29,989 bases of DNA from Cyanobacteria bacterium UBA1221 (GTDB taxonomy: Bacteria; Cyanobacteriota; Vampirovibrionia; Gastranaerophilales; Gastranaerophilaceae). Numbering within the stretch: position 1 is the stretch's first letter; each line of letters starts with the position of its first letter. The notes beneath the pieces are model-generated. The model saw only the letters and a list, made by a program, of their open reading frames with translations. It did not search any database and had not been told where the DNA came from. The stretch covers positions 24,268-54,256 of the forward strand of contig DBXD01000077.1 in the NCBI GenBank assembly GCA_002309425.1, read 5' to 3'. The translations under genes were made by a program, and so were the position numbers. This document shows, piece after piece, positions 1 to 8,081 of the stretch.

Positions 1-1
1 T

Positions 2-694
2 CTGAGCAAAGAAGAGATTAAACAATGGAGAAGCTCATTAGAAAAAATTACTTTAGAGGAATACGCTGCCAGATTAGGGAAGAAAGTAGCCGGTGACAAA
101 CATACGAATGACTTAGCTGATATTGTTCTGCACGGTCAAAGAGTATCTTCTATGTCTACCGATTGGGTTCAGCCGAGAACTGAAAGAATTACAACAATAG
201 CTCAAAGAGCCTTTGACAGAGAGCAGGAAATCAACCCTTCACCTTTCTCAATCGCAAAGCTTAAATTGAGTCTGAGTGAAAATGATACTGATAAAAAGTC
301 TGCAAAAACTGCTAAAATATCGGACAATACTCCGATTGTTAAGACTGAAAAAAGAGCAGACAGCAATAACAAAGCAAAGGCTAATAATATTAATAACGTT
401 AAATCAAGTAAAGCTAAAAAAGCTGTTGCTGATGTCGTTTCCGCAAAACCGACAGGAAACGCATTAAGAGATGAGGTTCGTGTAGTATTTAAGAAAGCAC
501 TTACCGACAGAGAACAGAAAGTATTTGACTATTTCTCGGAACACCAAAACGAGGTTGTTTATGCTAAAGATTTAGCGGTCTTATTAGATTTGCCGAGGGA
601 TTATGTGTATAAGTATATAAAGAACCTTCGGGCAAAAATCGAAGGCGAGAAGTTAGAAAACGCCGATAAAGGCGGATTTATCCTCCATATGTAA
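2..694 (+). CDS. Winged-helix-like hypothetical protein, 5' end missing
   Basis: The reading frame is open from the first full codon of the window, so the gene begins upstream; 230 residues are visible. The ATG at 152 is internal and I see no reason to start there. Three parts can be seen: a helical, charged N-terminal part (residues 1-90), a low-complexity linker rich in Lys, Asn, Ala and Ser (about 92-145), and a compact C-terminal domain (about 155-230). The C-terminal domain contains helices around 'TDREQKVFDYF' and 'DLAVLLDLPRDYVYKYIKNLRAKI' split over two helices, followed by a short strand 'GGFILHM', the pattern of a winged helix-turn-helix. A DNA-binding or regulatory role is inference. 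No named family was recognised. A clear intrinsic terminator follows the stop codon. Confidence 0.6.
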   Translation: MSKEEIKQWRSSLEKITLEEYAARLGKKVAGDKHTNDLADIVLHGQRVSSMSTDWVQPRTERITTIAQRAFDREQEINPSPFSIAKLKLSLSENDTDKKSAKTAKISDNTPIVKTEKRADSNNKAKANNINNVKSSKAKKAVADVVSAKPTGNALRDEVRVVFKKALTDREQKVFDYFSEHQNEVVYAKDLAVLLDLPRDYVYKYIKNLRAKIEGEKLENADKGGFILHM

Positions 695-702
695 CTAACA
701 AG

Positions 703-731
703 AAAAGAACTCCTTAAACGGAGTTCTTTTT
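703..731 (+). terminator. Intrinsic terminator after the partial first gene
   Basis: A perfect 11-bp stem pairs 703-713 with 720-730 around a 6-nt loop. The stem runs directly into a T-run, and it sits 9 bases after the stop codon. Confidence 0.85.
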
Positions 732-790
732 ACATGCAAATCTGAAATATACATTTATATAATGCTTTCAGGCTAAGAAAAATTTTTATA

Positions 791-826
791 GTGCAAAATA
801 CTTAAACATTTTGCACCATATTTTTT
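791..826 (+). other. Inverted repeat followed by T-run in the leader of the next gene
   Basis: GTGCAAAAT (791-799) and ATTTTGCAC (808-816) form a perfect 9-bp stem with an 8-nt loop, followed shortly by TATTTTTT. It lies 75 bases upstream of the gene at 901. It could be a second terminator, a leader attenuator or an operator; the sequence alone does not decide. Confidence 0.4.
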
Positions 827-900
827 GCGGAAAATTTTCCGAACAAGAGCAATAGAAAATAATTTAAACGAAATTTATTCTGTACCTAAGGAGTAATAAT

Positions 901-1857
901 ATGAAAAATTTCGTTTTAGTTTCTTTATTTGTTATATTAATAGGCTCAACAAGTTACGCAGCTGAATCAAGCACCACAACACTCAATAAAATAGAAAATT
1001 CTCTATACGGGTTTACTTATAACGGCGAAAACAATCTCACCAGATTGGAGCGTCTTGAAAAAACAATTTACGGACAAAACCAAAAGGGAACAGAAACACA
1101 GAGGCTCGCCAAATTATCAAAGGATATTTCCGCTGACGAAATAGGTAATGAAATAGAGCCCGTTGAAGATACTTTTGCGGAATACCCCGATTATATAGCC
1201 GAAGAAGAAATGCAGGAAAGGTCAGATGTGAGTTATCCCGTTATAGATGAGATGGAAAAACAGATGTTCAATCAGGTTTACAAAAGCGAAAAAATTAAAG
1301 ACCGACTGACCAGACTTGAACAAAAAGTATTTAAGAAAACCTATAATGAAGATTTAAATACAAGAACGGAAAGACTAAAAGCAGAATTAAGGCCCCAAAG
1401 CTTTATGGACAATAAAGTTGCACAATCCACAAACATTTTTTACGATGATGATTTAGTCGAACCTGCCGACACAAAATACTATCTTGATAAATACGTTTCT
1501 CCAAACAGCTTTGATTATGAAGCCTATAATGACAGGAACAGACAGGCCGAAAGATTTTATGATGATTACAGATCTTCACAGCCAAAACCTGTATCAATGT
1601 CACAAATAGAAAAGAAACTATACAATCACGCATATAACAACGATTCTACCGAAAAAAGACTTGCCCGAATAGAAAGTTCAATGTTTGGAACGGAATTTTC
1701 CTCCGATGATTCACAAACGAGGTTAAACAGAATTTCAAGCGCATATAAAGCGGAAAAAAGTGCCGGCAAATATGATTCAAACAAATTCGCACAAAATATG
1801 GCGACAGCTATGCAGATAGGAACAATACTACTTATGGTACTTGCCTGCATATTATAA
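901..1857 (+). CDS. Exported repeat protein with C-terminal membrane segment
   Basis: Residues 1-20 form a signal peptide (Lys, hydrophobic core, then 'STSYA' before Ala-Glu). The mature protein is built from about six degenerate units of roughly 20-25 residues. Each contains a pattern like hydrophobic-x-x-Glu-x-x-hydrophobic-(Phe/Tyr)-(Gly/Asn)-x-x-Tyr, then Arg-Leu-x-Arg-Leu-Glu. Examples are 'IENSLYGFTYNGEN', 'LEKTIYGQNQKGTETQRL', 'MEKQMFNQVYKSEK' and 'IESSMFGTEFSSDDSQTRL'. An acidic, Tyr/Asp-rich linker separates the unit pairs. Residues about 300-318 are hydrophobic and could be a membrane anchor. The start is supported by AAGGAG just upstream. Function is not recognised; a cell-envelope location is inferred from the signal peptide and anchor. 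Confidence 0.75.
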   Translation: MKNFVLVSLFVILIGSTSYAAESSTTTLNKIENSLYGFTYNGENNLTRLERLEKTIYGQNQKGTETQRLAKLSKDISADEIGNEIEPVEDTFAEYPDYIAEEEMQERSDVSYPVIDEMEKQMFNQVYKSEKIKDRLTRLEQKVFKKTYNEDLNTRTERLKAELRPQSFMDNKVAQSTNIFYDDDLVEPADTKYYLDKYVSPNSFDYEAYNDRNRQAERFYDDYRSSQPKPVSMSQIEKKLYNHAYNNDSTEKRLARIESSMFGTEFSSDDSQTRLNRISSAYKAEKSAGKYDSNKFAQNMATAMQIGTILLMVLACIL

Positions 1858-1895
1858 AATGTTGACTAAATTAAAATCTCCATTAATTAAAAAGT

Positions 1896-2267
1896 ATGGA
1901 TATACTAAATTTATTAAGACAAAAAAGAGAATGTAAACATACAAAAGTTTCACAGCAGGAAGATTTTGCGTACTGTCCTGATTGCGGAGAACTTATAGAA
2001 AACCGCTGGTATATTGCAAGATGCAAATGCTGCGGAATAAAAGTCAAAGCAATATACAAGGGAGGAAAAGTTATTTCACAGGAAAAATTTTGTCACAATT
2101 GCGGAGGTCAGAACTTTGAACCGGAACAGGTATCAAATATAAATTGTATCGACATAAATTATGCAGTACTAGTAAAAACCGTTGTCACACAAGAAACTGA
2201 AGAAACGACTCAAAGCTGGTTCGAAATGCCGACAGGGAATACAACCAAGCTGCTTACGCAAACATAG
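1896..2267 (+). CDS. Small zinc-ribbon protein
   Basis: This 123-residue protein has eight cysteines in metal-binding spacing: Cys13, Cys27-Pro-Asp-Cys30, Cys43 with Cys45-Cys46, and Cys66-His-Asn-Cys69. The knuckles 'CPDCGEL' and 'CHNCGGQ' are typical zinc-ribbon turns, so one or two zinc-ribbon folds are likely. The C-terminal third is polar and lacks clear motifs. The gene follows the repeat protein by 38 bases on the same strand and may be co-transcribed. Its 3' end overlaps the convergent gene at 2254 by 14 bases. The ribosome binding site is weak (AAAAAG). Specific function unknown. Confidence 0.65.
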   Translation: MDILNLLRQKRECKHTKVSQQEDFAYCPDCGELIENRWYIARCKCCGIKVKAIYKGGKVISQEKFCHNCGGQNFEPEQVSNINCIDINYAVLVKTVVTQETEETTQSWFEMPTGNTTKLLTQT

Positions 2268-2790
2268 CATTACAAACAGCAACTGCCGCAATTATACCGA
2301 TTAAATCAGCCAGCAAACCCACAACAAGGGCATATCGTATTTTTGAAATTCCGACAGCGCCAAAATAAACGGCCAATACGTAGAACGTTGTTTCACTGCT
2401 TCCTACCATAACAGCAGCTAGTGTCGTTGCATAATTATCAGGTCCGAGAGAGTTTGCAATATCGGAAAAAACACCCAGCGCCGCAGAGCCTGAAAGCGAG
2501 CGAACAATCATAATAGGGGTAACATCTGCCGGAACATTAAACATTGCAAATACAGAAGAAAAAGCTGTTGCAATCCACTCAATTACACCGGATGCTCTAA
2601 GCATTGATATAGCAACAATTATAGCAACAAGATACGGTATAATATTGACGGCAACCTTAAAACCGTCTTTTGCTCCATCCGTAAAAACTTCATATATGGG
2701 CACTTTTTTACATAAACCCATAGTTAAAATAAAAATTATAAATACGGGCAAAATCCACAGAGAAATAAGCTCCATAATTTTCTGAAACAT
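2254..2790 (-). CDS. spmB: Spore maturation protein B-like (SpmB), Gate-domain membrane protein
   Basis: This 178-residue integral membrane protein has about five hydrophobic segments. It carries the SpmB-type core: 'DGAKDGFKVAVNIIPYLVAI', then 'SLSGSAALGVFSDI' and 'MVGSSETTFYVLAVYFG'. This is the nucleoside-recognition/Gate fold that occurs as paired SpmA and SpmB proteins. Its start codon shares one base with the spmA stop (TGATG), showing translational coupling. In Bacillus the pair affects spore core dehydration, but homologues are widespread in non-spore-formers, where their substrate is unknown. Nothing else here suggests sporulation, so a general transport or envelope role is more likely. 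Confidence 0.85.
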   Translation of the reverse strand: MFQKIMELISLWILPVFIIFILTMGLCKKVPIYEVFTDGAKDGFKVAVNIIPYLVAIIVAISMLRASGVIEWIATAFSSVFAMFNVPADVTPIMIVRSLSGSAALGVFSDIANSLGPDNYATTLAAVMVGSSETTFYVLAVYFGAVGISKIRYALVVGLLADLIGIIAAVAVCNAMFA

Positions 2791-3392
2791 CAGCTATTCT
2801 CCTTTTCCGCTTTTTGCTTTGCCCAAAATTTTTCAAAAATCTTAGCTAAAATTATCGCCGAAACAAAAGCAATTGAAGTTACCAGAAGGGTCGGCGCAAT
2901 AATAACCGCAGGATTCTTGTATCCTATTCCGACTAAAACCGCAATAACAGTTGCGGGAATTAACTGAAAACCTGCGGTATTCATAGCCAAAAACATACAC
3001 ATAGCATTTGATGCGGATTTTTTATCAATATTATGCTCCTGCATTTCCTCCATAGCTTTAATTCCGATAGGAGTTGCGGCATTGGACAAGCCAAAAGCAT
3101 TTGCCGACAGACTCATTGCAATATCCCCCATTGCAGGGGAATCTTCAGGAATTTCACTGAATAAAAGTTTTGTTATCGGCTTAATTAAGCGGGAAATAAA
3201 AGCAATCAACCCGCTTTTTTCTGCAATTTTCATCATACCGAGCCAAAAAGCCATAATACCTATGAGTGAAAAAGCAACCTTTACGGAAAGCTCCGCTCCG
3301 CTCAAAATTGAATTTACAACAGCTTCCAGTCTACCGTTAACAACTCCGGCAACTACAGAGATTAAAATTAATATATAAAAAATCCAATTCAT
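2790..3392 (-). CDS. spmA: Spore maturation protein A-like (SpmA), Gate-domain membrane protein
   Basis: This 200-residue membrane protein has the SpmA signature. After an N-terminal membrane segment come 'AFWLGMMKIAEKSGL' and 'PAMGDIAMSLSANAFGLSNA', then 'ATPIGIKAMEEMQ'. The conserved Asn-Ala-x-Gly-Leu-x-Asn-Ala-Ala-Thr-Pro stretch is the diagnostic part of the family. The C-terminus is a hydrophobic segment followed by a charged tail. It is coupled to spmB by a one-base overlap and lies 54 bases downstream of the ZIP transporter gene, so one transcription unit is plausible. Confidence 0.85.
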   Translation of the reverse strand: MNWIFYILILISVVAGVVNGRLEAVVNSILSGAELSVKVAFSLIGIMAFWLGMMKIAEKSGLIAFISRLIKPITKLLFSEIPEDSPAMGDIAMSLSANAFGLSNAATPIGIKAMEEMQEHNIDKKSASNAMCMFLAMNTAGFQLIPATVIAVLVGIGYKNPAVIIAPTLLVTSIAFVSAIILAKIFEKFWAKQKAEKENS

Positions 3393-3446
3393 AGATAAAT
3401 TATTACATTATCAAAAATAATCTGCAAATTTGTTTAGTTATATAAA

Positions 3447-4235
3447 CTAAGACATTAAAAGCAAACTAACCCAAATAAACATCATTCCCGAAATTATTCC
3501 GACCATGGATAAGTGCCAGTTTCCGAACTCTCTTGCCAACGGCAATAAAGTATCAAAAGATATATATATCATAATTCCTGCAACAGCCGCCATCGCGACA
3601 CCAATCATAATTTGCGGCACAAAGAAGTGAAGTAAAATCATCCCGATTACAGCCCCGACAGGCTCACTGATACCCGACAAGGCTGCATATAAAGTTGCAT
3701 ACCTTTTTTTACCGGTTGAATAATATATCGGTAAAGCAACGGCAATACCCTCAGGAATATTATGTATAGCAATAGCTAACGCAACGGATATACCAAGAGT
3801 CAAATCATGAGAAGCCGTCAGAAAAGTTGCCATCCCTTCCGGAAAATTATGAATACATATAGCAACTGCCGTAAGCAGACCTGCCCTCTGCATTCTTTTA
3901 TCCGCACTTATTACATCAGGGTGCAAAAATTTATTTTCATCAATATGATCGGGAATAAAATAGTCAATCAGCACCGCAATCAAAATACCGATTATAAATC
4001 CGAAATAAACAATCCAGTTACACTTATTCGGAAAATTTATACGGAGCATATTTTCCGCACTCGGAAGAATATCCGTAAAAGAAAGAAATATCATAACCCC
4101 CGCAGAGAAGCCCAGTCCCACCGATAAAGATTTTAAATTGTCCTTTTTAACAACAAATGCAAATACGGAGCCTATTGCAGTTGCCAAACCTGCAAGAAAT
4201 GTCAATAACAAGGCTATTTCAAAATTTTGGGGCAT
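3447..4235 (-). CDS. zupT: ZIP-family divalent metal transporter (ZupT-like)
   Basis: This 262-residue protein has about eight membrane segments. It imports zinc and possibly other divalent metals across the inner membrane. The two metal-site signatures of the family are visible: 'HNFPEG' at about residues 129-134 and 'HNIPEG' at 158-163, the second pair of helices forming the binuclear site. 'SGISEPVGA' around 188-196 is also family-typical. A variable His/Asp-containing loop (about 93-115, 'PDHIDENKFLHPDVI') precedes them. Length matches ZupT. It lies 51 bases downstream of the ABC permease gene and upstream of spmA, all on the minus strand. ZupT versus another ZIP subgroup is not certain. 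Confidence 0.85.
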   Translation of the reverse strand: MPQNFEIALLLTFLAGLATAIGSVFAFVVKKDNLKSLSVGLGFSAGVMIFLSFTDILPSAENMLRINFPNKCNWIVYFGFIIGILIAVLIDYFIPDHIDENKFLHPDVISADKRMQRAGLLTAVAICIHNFPEGMATFLTASHDLTLGISVALAIAIHNIPEGIAVALPIYYSTGKKRYATLYAALSGISEPVGAVIGMILLHFFVPQIMIGVAMAAVAGIMIYISFDTLLPLAREFGNWHLSMVGIISGMMFIWVSLLLMS

Positions 4236-4286
4236 AAATAATCCTTTCTTATAAATTTATTTTATCACAAATAAAAACTTATAAAA

Positions 4287-5111
4287 CTATTCTTTTATTC
4301 CGCCCTGCATAATGTCATTTATAAAATATTTTTTACCGAGCAAAAAAACAATTATTACAGGAACAGTACAAATAACGGAACAAGCCAGCAAATCGCCCCA
4401 CATCGTAAGTTCACGAAAACTTCCTTTAAATATAGCCAAGCCAACCGGCAAAGTCCGCATGCTCTCTGAATTTGTAACAATTAACGGCCACATAAAGCTG
4501 TTCCAGGTAGTTACAAATGTAAATATAGCAAGAGTCATAATTGCAGGCAAAGCCAACGGAATCGCAATTTTGAAGAACGCGCCCCAGACACTGCAACCGT
4601 CAATTTTTGCAGCATCCTCCAAATCTTTTGGGTAATTCAAAAAATACTGGCGCATCAAGAACACTCCAAATCCGCCAAACAATCCGGGCAAAATTAATGC
4701 TGAATAAGTATCGATTAAATGCAATTCCCTCATTAAAAAGAATAGCGGAATAATATTTACCTGCGGAGGAATCAGCATCGTTATTAAAATAATAAGAAAC
4801 AATAAATCTCTGCCCTTAAAACTAAATCTTGCAAAAGCATACCCCGCCATTGAAGCAAAAAGCACCTGTCCAAACGTAGTTATAACAGCAACAACAAAAC
4901 TATTAAAAAAGAATCTCGACAAAGGTATCTGAGAAAACACATTTCGATAATTATCGAATGTTAATTCACTATAAAATATATTGCCGGCCAGCGAATAAAT
5001 TGCAGAATTATCTGCAACAGACAAATTCAGCATAATAAAAAACGGGTACAGCATACTTAGAGCAATTAGCACTAATATTATATATCCGATAATCAACCTT
5101 AATTTTCGCAT
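4287..5111 (-). CDS. Carbohydrate ABC transporter permease (MalG/UgpE type)
   Basis: This 274-residue inner-membrane protein has six predicted membrane helices. The N-terminus 'IILVLIALSMLYPFFIMLNL' and the loop 'FARFSFKGRDLLF' are typical of the MalG-like (CUT1) permease family. The cytoplasmic EAA loop that docks to the ATPase is present at about residues 164-189: 'LEDAAKIDGCSVWGAFFKIA' followed by Pro-Leu. CUT1 importers normally need a second permease, a binding protein and an ATPase; none is in the window. The gene upstream is divergent and the next downstream gene is zupT, so this permease is an orphan here. The substrate cannot be read from the sequence. Confidence 0.88.
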   Translation of the reverse strand: MRKLRLIIGYIILVLIALSMLYPFFIMLNLSVADNSAIYSLAGNIFYSELTFDNYRNVFSQIPLSRFFFNSFVVAVITTFGQVLFASMAGYAFARFSFKGRDLLFLIILITMLIPPQVNIIPLFFLMRELHLIDTYSALILPGLFGGFGVFLMRQYFLNYPKDLEDAAKIDGCSVWGAFFKIAIPLALPAIMTLAIFTFVTTWNSFMWPLIVTNSESMRTLPVGLAIFKGSFRELTMWGDLLACSVICTVPVIIVFLLGKKYFINDIMQGGIKE

Positions 5112-5204
5112 ACATAAATTTTATAATAAAAAAATGCAGGCAACAATATTCGGATTTAAAAACTGCTTAAACAAGAAATAATCTTGCAATTACTTCTTAA
5201 TAAT

Positions 5205-5225
5205 AATTATGTAAATTTTTGTAAC
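5205..5225 (+). promoter_or_regulatory. TTATGTAAATT motif upstream of the low-complexity gene
   Basis: TTATGTAAATT at 5207-5217 recurs exactly at 9707-9717, directly upstream of the -35 box of the SLH-protein gene. It may be a shared operator or UP-type element. No clean -35/-10 pair with 17-base spacing was found at this gene, although TATAAT occurs at 5250-5255. Confidence 0.3.
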
Positions 5226-5299
5226 AAAAGACGCCCTCACACGCAAATATATAATCTATAAATATTTTATATATATAAGAACAAAAAGAGAGAGTAACT

Positions 5300-6844
5300 A
5301 TGGGTATTGATTTCAGCAAATTTAGGTTGATAAACCCGCAACAAAACCGCAATGCAAAAGTTGGCGGCCAAAACGGCAATCAACAGAATACCGGAAATGT
5401 ACAAGGTACACGTCCGGCAAACGGGGCTGTCGGAGTGCATAGCGGACAAGGTACGGTTGCTCCAGACAAGATGAGTAAAAACGGCAGTATCTTCGGAACA
5501 AGAGGACAAGGCTCCGGCGGAGTACGACAAAACAATGGGCCTCAGGGCCGTACCGGACAGCAAAGCATGACCGCATCAATGCGTTGGGACAGACTCAGTG
5601 CAAATCAGGGACAAAGTCAGGGCGTCAGTGCGAACAGAAGTTCACACGCTGCCGCAACGGTACACTCTACACCTGCGGCAAGCTCAGCACCCTCAGGTGA
5701 TAAGGAGATGTCGAAAGAGGAAATTAAACAAGCAAAAAGCAAAGCAAATAACATGATGTCCAAAGGCTCAGGAATGATTAGCAAAGCTCTGAGCGGAACC
5801 AGTCAATCGGAATCTCTCAACACACAATCAGGAAGTCAAAGATCAGAAGGGCTTAAAGCAGGCCGTGAAGCCGAAAAAATCGGCAAAGCAGTTGAGAAAA
5901 GGCAGGCTTCCGCAAGGAAAACCGCTCAAAGGAACAATAAAACCGTCGAGAATGACAATAAAGAAATTGCGAAAGAGCAAAAAAACATTCAAAAAACCGA
6001 AACTGAACTTAATAACATGATGAAAGAGATAGAAGGATTATCAGCTGGAGACAGAACCGGCTCCGGACAAAACAGTGCATTCCATCTCGGACTGGCAGGA
6101 GAAGAGTCAAACAATACAGGCATTTCCAGAGGAGCTAACAGCAGAGTATCTCTGGGCGGTGAACAAAACGATGGGGCAGAACAAAATGATGCACTGAATG
6201 CAAAGATTGACCAATATGAAAGCACAGTAGGCAGACTTAAGACTCAACAAAAAGGATTAGCAAAAATAGAAAAGCGCGGAAGAAACAACATCCGTAAAGC
6301 TCAAAAGCACATAAAAACCGAACAAAAGCAAAATAGTAAACAAGAGAAACTCACAAAGGCATATAATACAGTTGCAAAAGTTACAACAACGGTAGGACAA
6401 GCTGTTGATACCACTGGTAAAGTTATAAAAATGACAGGTAAGACAACTGACGGATTCGGAAAGACAGAACAAACAACCGCAACACCGCTGCAATCCAATC
6501 CTTGGACTTTGGCACTCGGAATAGCACTTAACGTAGCCGGAATTACCACATCAACCATAGGAACGGCAGCAAATACGGCAGGAAAAACTACCGAAGAATC
6601 AGGCAAAACGACAAAGACCGTAGGACAAAGTGCAGGTGCAAAGACTATGAATACACTGAACAAAATTGGCAAGTACGCCAAAGGTATAAACTCAATGGCA
6701 AAAAGCGTCAAGTCGGTTGCTACAAAATTCACAAAGACAAGCCAAACGGCAACAAAACATACCCGCAAAGCAGTAAAGAATGCTCAATCAAACCAGAAGA
6801 AACTGCAACAGTTGAAAGCAAAGTATACACAAAATGCAAGATAA
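5300..6844 (+). CDS. Large low-complexity, coiled-coil protein of unknown function
   Basis: The protein has 514 residues and no recognised domain. Residues 1-140 are disordered-looking and rich in Gly, Asn, Gln and Ser. Residues about 190-250 and 300-350 are strongly charged (Lys/Glu/Gln) and likely coiled coil. Residues about 355-450 carry short Thr-Gly-Lys repeats ('TTGKVIKMTGKTTDGFGKT', 'TAGKTTEESGKTTKTVG') flanking one hydrophobic stretch, 'NPWTLALGIALNVAGI'. The last 60 residues are very basic. There is no signal peptide. A GAGAG ribosome binding site precedes the ATG. The hydrophobic hairpin among coiled coils recalls secreted translocator or phage structural proteins, but this is only an impression. 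The next gene is rplF, 209 bases on and with its own promoter. Confidence 0.7.
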   Translation: MGIDFSKFRLINPQQNRNAKVGGQNGNQQNTGNVQGTRPANGAVGVHSGQGTVAPDKMSKNGSIFGTRGQGSGGVRQNNGPQGRTGQQSMTASMRWDRLSANQGQSQGVSANRSSHAAATVHSTPAASSAPSGDKEMSKEEIKQAKSKANNMMSKGSGMISKALSGTSQSESLNTQSGSQRSEGLKAGREAEKIGKAVEKRQASARKTAQRNNKTVENDNKEIAKEQKNIQKTETELNNMMKEIEGLSAGDRTGSGQNSAFHLGLAGEESNNTGISRGANSRVSLGGEQNDGAEQNDALNAKIDQYESTVGRLKTQQKGLAKIEKRGRNNIRKAQKHIKTEQKQNSKQEKLTKAYNTVAKVTTTVGQAVDTTGKVIKMTGKTTDGFGKTEQTTATPLQSNPWTLALGIALNVAGITTSTIGTAANTAGKTTEESGKTTKTVGQSAGAKTMNTLNKIGKYAKGINSMAKSVKSVATKFTKTSQTATKHTRKAVKNAQSNQKKLQQLKAKYTQNAR

Positions 6845-6879
6845 AAGAGTAATTAGACAATAAATAATACCGGGTTATG

Positions 6880-6909
6880 GAGGGCAGGTCAAATATACGA
6901 CTTGCCCTC
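6880..6909 (+). terminator. Hairpin after the low-complexity gene, possible terminator
   Basis: GAGGGCAGGTC (6880-6890) pairs with GACTTGCCCTC (6899-6909), 11 bp with one G-U pair and an 8-nt loop. It lies 35 bases after the stop codon. There is no following T-run, so it may be an RNA 3'-end stabiliser or a factor-dependent stop rather than an intrinsic terminator. Confidence 0.4.
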
Positions 6910-6958
6910 TGTGTTGCAAGGCATTTTAAGCTTCAAGTTTACGAATATTAATAACCTG

Positions 6959-6987
6959 TTTACAAAGATTTATCTCTGTGGTAGATT
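6959..6987 (+). promoter_or_regulatory. Predicted sigma-70 promoter of rplF-rplR
   Basis: TTTACA (6959-6964), a 17-base spacer and TAGATT (6982-6987), with TGTGG just before the -10. A transcript would start near 6994 and have a leader of about 60 bases before rplF. Confidence 0.5.
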
Positions 6988-7053
6988 TATTAGGTCAGGC
7001 GTAATTGGTAGAAAGGTCTGGCAGTGTAACTATATACCATAAGGAGAAACACT

Positions 7054-7593
7054 ATGTCACGTATTGGTAAAAAACCAATTGACATCCCGCAGGGAGTCGA
7101 AGTAAAAATAGACGGACAAAAAGTTACCGCAAAAGGACCGTTAGGTGAAGAATCGGTTAATGTTCGTTCTGAAATTAAAGTTGAAATCAAAGACAACCAG
7201 GTTGTATTAACAAAAGTTGTTGATTCAAGAGAAGCCGATGCACTGTACGGTTTATCAAGAACATTGGTAGCAAATGCAGTTCACGGTGTAAAAGACGGTT
7301 TTGTAAAGAACCTTGAAATTCAGGGTGTAGGTTACCGTGCAAACATGGAAGGGAAGAATCTTAATCTTGCATTAGGCTATTCTCATCCCGTAATTGTTGA
7401 ACCGCCGGCAGGAATTACTATTACTGTTGAAGCTAACACAAAAATCACGGTAAAAGGTTCTAACAAACAAACCGTTGGCGACGTTGCCGCATTTATCAGA
7501 GCAAAACGCCCGCCTGAAGTATATAAAGGCAAAGGTATCAGATACGAAGGCGAATACGTAAGACGTAAAGCTGGTAAAGCCGGTAAGAAGTAA
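7054..7593 (+). CDS. rplF: 50S ribosomal protein L6
   Basis: The 179 residues match L6 over the full length. The N-terminus is 'MSRIGKKPIDIPQGVEVKI', the duplicated beta domain follows, and the C-terminal signature region is 'RPPEVYKGKGIRYEGEYVRR' with a basic tail. L6 binds 23S rRNA near the sarcin-ricin loop and the GTPase-factor site. AAGGAG precedes the start. In the standard spc operon it sits between rpsH and rplR followed by rpsE; here rpsH is missing upstream and an unrelated gene takes its place. It has its own promoter-like sequence. Confidence 0.97.
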   Translation: MSRIGKKPIDIPQGVEVKIDGQKVTAKGPLGEESVNVRSEIKVEIKDNQVVLTKVVDSREADALYGLSRTLVANAVHGVKDGFVKNLEIQGVGYRANMEGKNLNLALGYSHPVIVEPPAGITITVEANTKITVKGSNKQTVGDVAAFIRAKRPPEVYKGKGIRYEGEYVRRKAGKAGKK

Positions 7594-7604
7594 TAAATAG
7601 TATT

Positions 7605-7679
7605 AAACCTTGATTACTTAATGTAATCTAAAATGACAAAAGCCCGCATAGACCTTTGATGTAGGTTATCACAAGGTTT
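7605..7679 (+). promoter_or_regulatory. Structured spacer between rplF and rplR
   Basis: AAACCTTG (7605-7612) can pair with CAAGGTTT (7672-7679). Inside it GATTAC/GTAATC (7612-7617 with 7623-7628) forms a second hairpin. CCTTTGA (7653-7659) can compete for the AAGG strand, so two alternative folds are possible right before the rplR ribosome binding site. This suggests a translational control element, but could also be chance in a 104-base spacer. Confidence 0.3.
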
Positions 7680-7697
7680 GGGTAGAAAGGGAAAAAA

Positions 7698-8066
7698 ATG
7701 ATTAAAACAAAAGCAAGAAAACCTCAGGTACAAAAAAGACACCAATCAATAAGAGTTAAACTTTCAGGGACTCCTGATTGCCCGAGATTGGCCGTTTACA
7801 GAAGTACAAAACATATTTACGCTCAAATTATTGATGATGTAAACAAAGTTACTTTAGCTTCAGCTTCATCAATAGATAAAGACTTGAGAGAGAAATTGGC
7901 TCACGGCGGTAATATTGATTCCGCAAAAGTTGTCGGAGAAGCAATTGCAAAAAAAGCTCTCAAAGCCGGCGTAAAAGATGTTGTATTTGACAGAGGCGGA
8001 TTTTTGTACCACGGACGTGTTGCAGCTCTTGCAGATGCTGCCCGTGAAGCAGGTCTTAACTTCTAA
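7698..8066 (+). CDS. rplR: 50S ribosomal protein L18
   Basis: The 122 residues match L18: the basic N-terminus '[20 protein letters not shown]', then '[14 protein letters not shown]', and the C-terminal signature '[20 protein letters not shown]' with 'REAGLNF'. L18 binds 5S rRNA with L5. The start at 7698 is preceded by AGAAAGGG. In the usual order rpsE follows; here an intrinsic terminator and then miaB follow, so the L6-L18 pair forms a two-gene unit of its own. Confidence 0.97.
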   Translation: MIKTKARKPQVQKRHQSIRVKLSGTPDCPRLAVYRSTKHIYAQIIDDVNKVTLASASSIDKDLREKLAHGGNIDSAKVVGEAIAKKALKAGVKDVVFDRGGFLYHGRVAALADAAREAGLNF

Positions 8067-8081
8067 TAATCGACAAGAAAC

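Noticed and set aside
2254..3392. SpmA/SpmB as a sign of a spore-forming host
   Set aside because: The family occurs widely in non-spore-formers and no other sporulation gene is present; the ATP synthase layout points to the cyanobacterial phylum.
5267..6768. Several long minus-strand open frames (e.g. 6301-6768, 6257-6493, 5322-5579) opposite the low-complexity gene
   Set aside because: They are antisense shadows: Lys/Thr/Gln-rich codons on the plus strand read as hydrophobic residues on the minus strand. None has a convincing ribosome binding site.
6995..7040. AATTGGTAGA upstream of rplF, resembling a tRNA D-loop
   Set aside because: No acceptor stem, anticodon arm or T-loop can be assembled around it, so it is not a tRNA gene.
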